Assembly: GCA_946480635.1 (NCBI GenBank)
Contig: CAMLKV010000036.1
Span: 1-11,230 of the forward strand
Origin: an uncultured Flavobacterium sp.
Lineage (GTDB): Bacteria > Bacteroidota > Bacteroidia > Flavobacteriales > Flavobacteriaceae
Direction of reading: 5' to 3'
Length of the DNA: 11,230 bases
Made by a program: the position numbers and the translations under genes. Shown one piece after another: positions 7,046-11,230 of the stretch. Position 1 is the stretch's first letter. Each line of letters starts with the position of its first letter. Below the pieces are notes generated by a model, which worked only from the letters and a program-made list of their open reading frames with translations, ran no database searches and was not told where the DNA came from.

Positions 7046-8785
7046 ATGAAAGTAAACAAAATTATGACTGTAAGAATACTATTCTCCATGATAGTATTGC
7101 TTGGTTTTGCTAGCTGTAGCAAAAAGTCAAGCTCGAAAAACACTTCGGCAGCTACTGGATGGAAAATTAATGACCCTAACGGAGGTTTCCAGTACAATTC
7201 AAGTTTTACTAAACAAGAAACTGCCCCTGGTTTAGTACTAGTTGAAGGAGGTACGTTTACAATGGGTAAAGTACAAGATGACCCAATGCATGACTGGAAT
7301 AACTCTCCAAGTCAACAACACGTACAATCTTTTTACATGGATGAAACAGAAGTTACTAACATGATGTATATGGAGTATCTTGACTGGGTTAAAAGAGTAT
7401 TTCCTCCAACAGACGAGAACTACAAACATATATATGAAGGTGCTTTGCCAGATACTTTAGTTTGGAGAAATAGATTAGGTTATAATGAAACTATGACTAA
7501 CAACTATTTAAGACATCCAGCTTATAAAGATTACCCTGTAGTAGGTGTAAACTGGCTACAAGCTACTGAATTTGCAAAATGGAGAACTAACCGTGTGAAC
7601 GAAGCTATTCTTGAAAGAGAAGGTTACATGAAAAAAGGAGCAAAAGTTGTTGACGTAGACGCTAACAATACTTTTGACACTGAAGCTTATTTAGTATCAC
7701 CTTCAACTTCATTTGGTGGTAACGAGGAAATTATTTTACAAAAAACAGGTCGCGGAGGTAAAAAAGCTAAGAAAGCAAAAGCAAGTGATTCAACTGCTAC
7801 AGCTGGTGCTGATGGACCAACAAATGTATATGCACAAAAAACATCTGGTGTTTTATTACCAGAATATAGACTTCCAACAGAAGCTGAGTGGGAATATGCT
7901 GCAGCTGCTGACGTAGGTCAAAGAGAATACAACATTTACAGAGGTCAAAAAAAATACCCTTGGAAAGGTCAATACACTAGATCAGGTAAAAGACAAACAA
8001 GAGGAGATCAATTGGCAAACTTCAAACAAGGTAAAGGAGATTACGGAGGAATTGCTGGATGGTCAGATGACGGTGCAGATATTACAGCTCCTGTAAAATC
8101 ATACAAACCAAATGATTTTGGTCTTTACGACATGGCTGGTAACGTTGCAGAATGGGTACAAGATGTTTACAGACCTATGGTTGATGATGAAGCAAACGAT
8201 TTCAACTATTTCCGTGGTAACGTTTATACAAAAAACAAAATAGATAAAGACGGTAAATTAGAGTTTGTAACTTCTGAAACAATTAAATACGATACTTTAA
8301 GTAATGGTAAAGTTGTTGCAAGAAACAAACCAGGAGAAATTGCTCAAGTGCCTGTTGACGAAAACGAAACATATTTAAGACAAAACTTCTCTACAAGTAA
8401 CAACATTGGATATAGAGATGGAGACAAACAATCAACTCGTTATTTTGACTTTGGAAGCGCTGAAGAAGGAGAAAAAATAAGTGAGAAGAAAAGAATGTAC
8501 GACTCTCCAATTCACAAAGTAGAAGTTGTTAGAGATAGTACTGGAAAAATTGACAGTACTGCTAAGTTGAGCCGTAAGTTTGACAAAACAAGCAAAAGAA
8601 CAACTTTAATTGGAGACGATGTAAGAGTTTACAAAGGAGGTTCATGGAGAGATAGAGCTTACTGGTTAGATCCAGCTCAAAGAAGATACTGCCAACAAGA
8701 AATTGCTTCTGACTATATTGGCTTTAGATGTGCAATGTCTAGAGTAGGTCCAAAATCTGACTTTAAGAAAAGACCAAGAAACTAA
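7046..8785 (+). CDS. gldJ: Gliding motility lipoprotein GldJ (FGE-sulfatase fold)
   Basis: This 579-residue outer-membrane lipoprotein has a lipoprotein signal peptide: Lys residues, a hydrophobic run at 9-21 and a lipobox-like FASC ending at Cys24, then a Ser/Lys-rich linker. The FGE-sulfatase domain spans about 63-572. Its landmarks are LVLVEGGTFTMG (63-74), RLPTEAEWEYAAA (275-287), FGLYDMAGNVAEWVQD (about 358-373), VYKGGSW (528-534) and a final GFRCAMSRV. Two insertions stand out: a Lys/Ala-rich stretch at 235-258 and about 150 residues between 376 and 527. The active-site cysteines of true FGEs are absent. In F. johnsoniae, GldJ is required for gliding and for T9SS, stabilises GldK, and its last residues matter for motility; here the tail ends KSDFKKRPRN. 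GldK is also FGE-like, but the length, signal region and synteny with porU and murF favour GldJ. Met7 (7064) is an alternative start. Confidence 0.93.
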   Translation: MKVNKIMTVRILFSMIVLLGFASCSKKSSSKNTSAATGWKINDPNGGFQYNSSFTKQETAPGLVLVEGGTFTMGKVQDDPMHDWNNSPSQQHVQSFYMDETEVTNMMYMEYLDWVKRVFPPTDENYKHIYEGALPDTLVWRNRLGYNETMTNNYLRHPAYKDYPVVGVNWLQATEFAKWRTNRVNEAILEREGYMKKGAKVVDVDANNTFDTEAYLVSPSTSFGGNEEIILQKTGRGGKKAKKAKASDSTATAGADGPTNVYAQKTSGVLLPEYRLPTEAEWEYAAAADVGQREYNIYRGQKKYPWKGQYTRSGKRQTRGDQLANFKQGKGDYGGIAGWSDDGADITAPVKSYKPNDFGLYDMAGNVAEWVQDVYRPMVDDEANDFNYFRGNVYTKNKIDKDGKLEFVTSETIKYDTLSNGKVVARNKPGEIAQVPVDENETYLRQNFSTSNNIGYRDGDKQSTRYFDFGSAEEGEKISEKKRMYDSPIHKVEVVRDSTGKIDSTAKLSRKFDKTSKRTTLIGDDVRVYKGGSWRDRAYWLDPAQRRYCQQEIASDYIGFRCAMSRVGPKSDFKKRPRN

Positions 8786-8807
8786 TAATTTTGTTTAAAT
8801 ATAATTT

Positions 8808-8840
8808 AAGAGCCCCTTTTTGGGGCTTTTATTTTTTTAT
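8808..8840 (+). terminator. Intrinsic terminator after gldJ
   Basis: AGCCCC (8811-8816) pairs with GGGGCT (8822-8827) around a TTTTT loop. The stem extends a few base pairs through A-T and G-U pairs and is followed by a long T-rich tract to 8840. It begins 22 nt after the gldJ stop, so gldJ is probably transcribed alone. Confidence 0.88.
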
Positions 8841-8848
8841 TATTTTCG
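8820..8848 (+). promoter_or_regulatory. Probable murF promoter nested in the gldJ terminator
   Basis: TTG at 8820-8822 lies inside the terminator hairpin. After 18 nt comes TATTTTCG (8841-8848), five of six matches to TAnnTTTG. The element ends only 4 nt before the murF ATG at 8853, so the transcript would have almost no leader or none. Confidence 0.45.
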
Positions 8849-8852
8849 TATT

Positions 8853-10136
8853 ATGAGAATAGAAGATATCTACCAATGTTTTTTACAATGTGAATCAGTT
8901 TCTACTGATACCCGTAAAATAGAACCTAACTCCCTTTTTATAGCATTAAAAGGTGAAAACTTTAATGCAAATACCTTTGCTGAAGAAGCACTAAAAAAAG
9001 GAGCTTTATTTGTTATAATAGATGATAAAAAGTTTTTCACAGATGAAGATAAAATGCTTTTAGTAAAAGACAGTCTAAAAACATTACAAGAGCTAGCAAA
9101 TTATCATAGAAATCAATTAGGCCTGCCAATTATTGCATTAACTGGTAGCAATGGAAAAACAACAACAAAAGAACTTATCAATTCTGTTCTTTCAATGAAA
9201 TATAACACAAAAGCAACTATTGGAAACCTTAATAATCATATTGGAGTGCCTTTAACTTTACTTTCATTCGATGAAGATACAGATATTGGTATTGTAGAAA
9301 TGGGAGCAAACCACCAAAAAGAAATTGAAATGCTTTGTGAAATTGCAGAACCAGACTATGGTTATATAACTAATTTTGGAAAAGCTCATCTAGAAGGTTT
9401 TGGAGGCATTGAAGGCGTTATAAAAGGGAAAAGTGAATTATACTCTTATTTGAGGAAGAATGAAAAAACAGCTTTTATCAACAATGACGATCCCTTACAA
9501 GTAGAAAAAGCATCAAATATTCAATCATATACTTTTGGAATAAAAAATAAAGCAGATATTAGCATAAAAGCGGTAGAAGCTAATCCAATGGTTAAAGTTA
9601 TTTTTAACGAGGAACATATCAATTCACATTTAATTGGAATTTACAATGCCAACAACATAAATGCAGCAATTACAATTGGTAAGTACTTCAATATAACTGA
9701 TTCTGATATTAAAAAAGCTATTGAAAAATACGAACCCAGTAACAATCGCTCTCAGCTAATTAATAAAAACACAAACAAAATAATTTTAGATGCCTACAAT
9801 GCAAATCCAAGTAGTATGCAGGCTGCAATAACAAACTTTTTACAGCTCGATTCAGATAATAAAATTGCTATTTTAGGTGATATGTTTGAACTTGGCAAGG
9901 AAAGTATTGAAGAGCATAAAAAAATAGTTGAAATTCTCTGTAATGAACCCTCTGTAAAAACTTATTTTATAGGTAAAGATTTTTACACTAATAAAATAGA
10001 CAAAAATCACATATCCTTCTTCGAAACTTTTTCCACTTTTGCTGAAAATTTAAAATCTGAAGTAGTAAAAAACAAAACAATTCTAATAAAAGGGTCAAGG
10101 GGAATGGCTCTAGAAAAAACGTTAGATCTAATATAA
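8853..10136 (+). CDS. murF: UDP-N-acetylmuramoyl-tripeptide--D-alanyl-D-alanine ligase MurF
   Basis: MurF is the cytoplasmic, ATP-dependent ligase that adds D-Ala-D-Ala to the UDP-MurNAc-tripeptide, the last cytosolic step in building the muropeptide. From ATG 8853 the protein has 427 residues, a little shorter than E. coli MurF. The three Mur ligase domains are recognisable: an N-terminal substrate domain with SVSTDTRKIEPNSLFIALKG (15-34), a central ATPase domain with P-loop TGSNGKTTT (97-105), GNLNNHIGVP (124-133) and VEMGANHQKEIEM (148-160), and a C-terminal domain with ILDAYNANPSSM (311-322) and AILGDMFELG (339-348). The frame is open upstream to a TTG at 8820, but that would start translation inside the terminator hairpin, and the MRIEDIY opening fits the family. 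A terminator follows 4 nt after the stop. Confidence 0.95.
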   Translation: MRIEDIYQCFLQCESVSTDTRKIEPNSLFIALKGENFNANTFAEEALKKGALFVIIDDKKFFTDEDKMLLVKDSLKTLQELANYHRNQLGLPIIALTGSNGKTTTKELINSVLSMKYNTKATIGNLNNHIGVPLTLLSFDEDTDIGIVEMGANHQKEIEMLCEIAEPDYGYITNFGKAHLEGFGGIEGVIKGKSELYSYLRKNEKTAFINNDDPLQVEKASNIQSYTFGIKNKADISIKAVEANPMVKVIFNEEHINSHLIGIYNANNINAAITIGKYFNITDSDIKKAIEKYEPSNNRSQLINKNTNKIILDAYNANPSSMQAAITNFLQLDSDNKIAILGDMFELGKESIEEHKKIVEILCNEPSVKTYFIGKDFYTNKIDKNHISFFETFSTFAENLKSEVVKNKTILIKGSRGMALEKTLDLI

Positions 10137-10140
10137 TATT

Positions 10141-10167
10141 AATCCAGCATTGTGCTGGATTTTTTAT
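10141..10167 (+). terminator. Intrinsic terminator after murF
   Basis: A perfect 9-bp inverted repeat (AATCCAGCA at 10141-10149 and TGCTGGATT at 10153-10161) encloses a TTG loop and is followed by TTTTATT. It starts 4 nt after the murF stop codon. Confidence 0.9.
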
Positions 10168-10179
10168 TAAATTTATTTG
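10150..10179 (+). promoter_or_regulatory. Probable nth promoter starting in the terminator loop
   Basis: The loop of the murF terminator is TTG (10150-10152). Exactly 19 nt later comes TTTATTTG (10172-10179), five of six matches to the -7 element TAnnTTTG. Transcription would begin near 10184, about 9 nt before the nth ATG. This rests on motif and spacing alone. Confidence 0.45.
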
Positions 10180-10192
10180 AAACAAAGGTACA

Positions 10193-10831
10193 ATGAACAC
10201 AACCAACTCTTGGGAAGAAAAACTAACTCCACTTCTTTCTAAATATAAAAACAAAAAGCATCCTTTAGATTATCAAAATCTATATCAACTAATGATCATG
10301 GTAATTCTTTCCGCACAAGATTCAGATGCCAATATCAATAAAATTGCTCCCGCCCTTTTTCAAGTATATCCAAATTTAGAAAGCTTATCAGTATCAAACG
10401 CTGAAGCTTTGATACCTCAAATTTCAAAAGTAAGAAACTTTGGAACTAAAGCTAGCTGGATTATTGAGATTGCACAAGAGCTTAAAGAAGATAAAAATAT
10501 TCCTTTAACAATGGGAGAATTAACAGCTCTCAAAGGTATAGGAAGAAAATCTGCTAACGTAATTATACGTGAGATGAATTCTCCTGCGGAAGGCATTATA
10601 TCAGATTTACATGTAATACGAGTTGCCCCCAGAATAGGATTAGTAGCTGAATCAAAAGATGGTAATAAAGTTGAAAAACAACTTATGCAGGTTTTACCAA
10701 AAAAGATTTGGGGAGAAATTGGAATGTCTATTTCATTTCTAGGTCGTGAAATCTGCAGACCAACCAACCCTAAATGTGATCAATGTCCGATTAACATTCA
10801 TTGTAATTACTTCAAGACACTTAAAAATTAG
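10193..10831 (+). CDS. nth: Endonuclease III, DNA glycosylase / AP lyase with [4Fe-4S] cluster
   Basis: This 212-residue base-excision-repair enzyme of the HhH-GPD superfamily removes oxidised pyrimidines and cleaves abasic sites. The helix-hairpin-helix LKGIGRKSANVI (113-124) carries Lys119, equivalent to the Schiff-base lysine (Lys120) of E. coli Nth. Asp138 (ISDLHVIRV) sits at the catalytic aspartate position. The C-terminal cluster motif is intact: Cys188, Cys195, Cys198 and Cys204, with the C-x6-C-x2-C-x5-C spacing of Nth. Length and residue numbering match E. coli Nth closely. The segment around the aspartate reads SDLH rather than the common VDTH, and LSAQ is followed by DSD instead of ATD, so this may be a Bacteroidota-specific branch whose preferred substrate could differ. 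The gene appears monocistronic and faces an rRNA operon transcribed in the opposite direction. Confidence 0.88.
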   Translation: MNTTNSWEEKLTPLLSKYKNKKHPLDYQNLYQLMIMVILSAQDSDANINKIAPALFQVYPNLESLSVSNAEALIPQISKVRNFGTKASWIIEIAQELKEDKNIPLTMGELTALKGIGRKSANVIIREMNSPAEGIISDLHVIRVAPRIGLVAESKDGNKVEKQLMQVLPKKIWGEIGMSISFLGREICRPTNPKCDQCPINIHCNYFKTLKN

Positions 10832-10892
10832 CCAACATTATAAAAATATAATTTACTGAAAATTAATTTTTTTACGATTGCTTTTTTTTATG

Positions 10893-10972
10893 GCGTGCCC
10901 CTAAAGGGTCGGGCTGTTCGCTATATCTTTTGCCTTTAATTTGCAAAAGGATATCGCTGCCATCCCTCACGC
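10893..10972. repeat. 80-nt imperfect palindrome, probable dispersed intergenic element
   Basis: GCGTG (10893-10897) pairs with CACGC (10968-10972) to close the element. Inside are a small CCC/TAAA/GGG hairpin (10899-10908) and a long arm. The arm pairs GGG (10911-10913) with CCC (10964-10966), GC (10920-10921) with GC (10956-10957), ATATC (10923-10927) with GATAT (10950-10954), and TTTTGC (10928-10933) with GCAAAA (10943-10948) around a 9-nt loop. The outer parts are much richer in GC than the surroundings. From memory, similar GCGTGCCC...TCCCTCACGC units recur between genes in flavobacterial genomes; I could not check this. Function unknown. Confidence 0.6.
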
Positions 10973-11033
10973 TATCAATTTTTCAAATAGTAATAGTCTT
11001 AAGCTACTGAATTCTTCTAAATCAAATAGCTAT

Positions 11034-11070
11034 AAAAAAATAAAGCCCAGCTTAAAAAAGCTGGGCTTTA
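11034..11070 (-). terminator. Distal rRNA-operon terminator (leftward)
   Basis: A perfect 13-bp inverted repeat (arms 11041-11053 and 11058-11070, core AAGCCCAGCTT) encloses AAAA. On the minus strand it is followed by seven T (complement of 11034-11040). It reads leftward from the rRNA operon as a second terminator. With U residues on one side only, it is not a good terminator for nth. Confidence 0.82.
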
Positions 11071-11120
11071 CTAAAGAAAGGCGGCGGATCGAGGCCAGAG
11101 GCCGACACGCTGCACCTATA
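11071..11120 (-). repeat. Duplicated 5S-tail segment plus GC-rich linker between two terminators
   Basis: The 16-mer CTAAAGAAAGGCGGCG occurs at 11071-11086 and again, identical, at 11155-11170, where it covers the 3' end of the 5S gene. Both copies abut a terminator hairpin on the same side. Between the first copy and the proximal terminator is a GC-rich linker (11087-11117) containing GAGGCCAGAGGCC, which does not match the rest of the visible 5S. This may be a remnant of a second 5S gene or a duplicated terminator module. Confidence 0.6.
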
Positions 11121-11154
11121 AAACAAAAAACCCTATCATTACTGATAGGGTTTT
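11121..11154 (-). terminator. Proximal rRNA-operon terminator after 5S
   Basis: Perfect 12-bp arms (AAAACCCTATCA at 11127-11138 and TGATAGGGTTTT at 11143-11154) enclose TTAC. On the minus strand they are followed by a T-rich tract with one G (complement of 11121-11126). The hairpin starts about 9 nt past the 5S 3' end, so it should end the rRNA transcript. Confidence 0.87.
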
Positions 11155-11163
11155 CTAAAGAAA

Positions 11164-11230
11164 GGCGGCGACATACTCTCCCACAGGATTGCAGTACCAT
11201 CTGCGCAGGCGGGCTTAACTTCTCTGTTCG
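11164..11230 (-). rRNA. rrf: 5S ribosomal RNA, 3' part
   Basis: Read on the minus strand, the edge of the window begins CGAACAGAGAAGTTAAGCCC, the near-universal 5S segment. It continues through GATGGTACTGC and GGGAGAGTATGTCGCCGCC to the 3' end near 11164. About 67 of roughly 110 nt are present; the 5' part and presumably 23S and 16S lie to the right, outside the window. The 3' end is set to within a few bases. A terminator follows directly. Confidence 0.92.

Larger units (their letters stand above)
10832..11163 (+). other. Convergent non-coding region between nth and the 5S rRNA
   Basis: No credible gene is present in these 332 bases. In order, the stretch holds: an AT-rich segment with poly-T runs (10832-10891) in which I see no strong nth terminator; the 80-nt palindromic element (10893-10972); about 60 bases with no recognisable feature (10973-11033); a leftward terminator; a short copy of the 5S tail with a GC-rich linker; and a second leftward terminator next to the 5S gene. 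Confidence 0.75.

Noticed and set aside
8820..8852. Upstream TTG start for murF adding 11 residues
   Set aside because: Translation would begin within the terminator hairpin and T tract. The extra residues (GLLFFYYFRI) are simply the translated T tract, and ATG 8853 gives the normal MurF start.
10417..10767. 116-codon open frame on the minus strand
   Set aside because: It lies wholly inside nth, whose motifs are complete on the other strand. Its translation shows no recognisable family and looks like an antisense shadow.
10837..10852. ATTATA-AAAA-TATAAT inverted repeat just after nth, as an nth terminator
   Set aside because: The stem has only six A-T pairs and no T tract follows, so I do not call it a terminator.
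11087..11117. GC-rich linker as a tRNA or small RNA gene
   Set aside because: It is too short for a tRNA, has no T-loop or acceptor pairing, and its GAGGCC repeats do not form a convincing independent RNA.
1..11230. A novel defence, mobile or biosynthetic system, or a CRISPR array
   Set aside because: Every long reading frame belongs to a recognisable core family, there are no transposase, integrase or phage genes, and no regularly spaced repeats. The novelty here is limited to non-coding elements and residue-level details.

Overview
The window looks like chromosomal core sequence from a member of the Bacteroidota, most likely a Flavobacterium or close relative. The evidence is strongly AT-rich DNA, no Shine-Dalgarno-like boxes before most starts, several matches to the Bacteroidota promoter form (TTG, about 19 nt, TAnnTTTG), and gliding / type IX secretion (T9SS) genes in an order I remember from Flavobacterium johnsoniae (cdd, porV, porU, then gldJ diverging).

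Layout. Positions 1-1127 (minus strand) hold central carbon metabolism: pyruvate dehydrogenase E1 alpha (pdhA), then the first 41 codons of the E2 acetyltransferase, which runs off the left edge. Positions 1256-1738 (minus) encode a tetrameric-type cytidine deaminase. A clear intrinsic terminator separates it from the porU-porV operon (1811-6845, minus). PorU is the gingipain-like T9SS sortase of the outer surface and PorV is the outer-membrane beta-barrel that shuttles cargo to it. A 200-bp divergent spacer leads to gldJ (7046-8785, plus), an outer-membrane lipoprotein with a formylglycine-generating-enzyme (FGE) fold that is needed for gliding and T9SS. Then come murF (8853-10136, plus; peptidoglycan precursor synthesis) and an endonuclease III with a complete [4Fe-4S] motif (10193-10831, plus). 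Each is preceded by an intrinsic terminator and a probable promoter that overlaps it.

The right end (10832-11230) is a convergent non-coding region. It holds an 80-nt imperfect palindrome, two tandem leftward terminators with a duplicated 5S tail, and the 3' part of a 5S rRNA gene on the minus strand. An rRNA operon therefore lies to the right and is transcribed toward the window.

The proteins form a recognisable housekeeping plus T9SS/gliding locus, and I see no undescribed multi-gene system. The features most worth a second look are non-coding (the 80-nt palindrome, the duplicated rRNA terminator module, promoters nested in terminators) or at residue level (GldJ without FGE active-site cysteines, an EF-hand-like loop in PorV).
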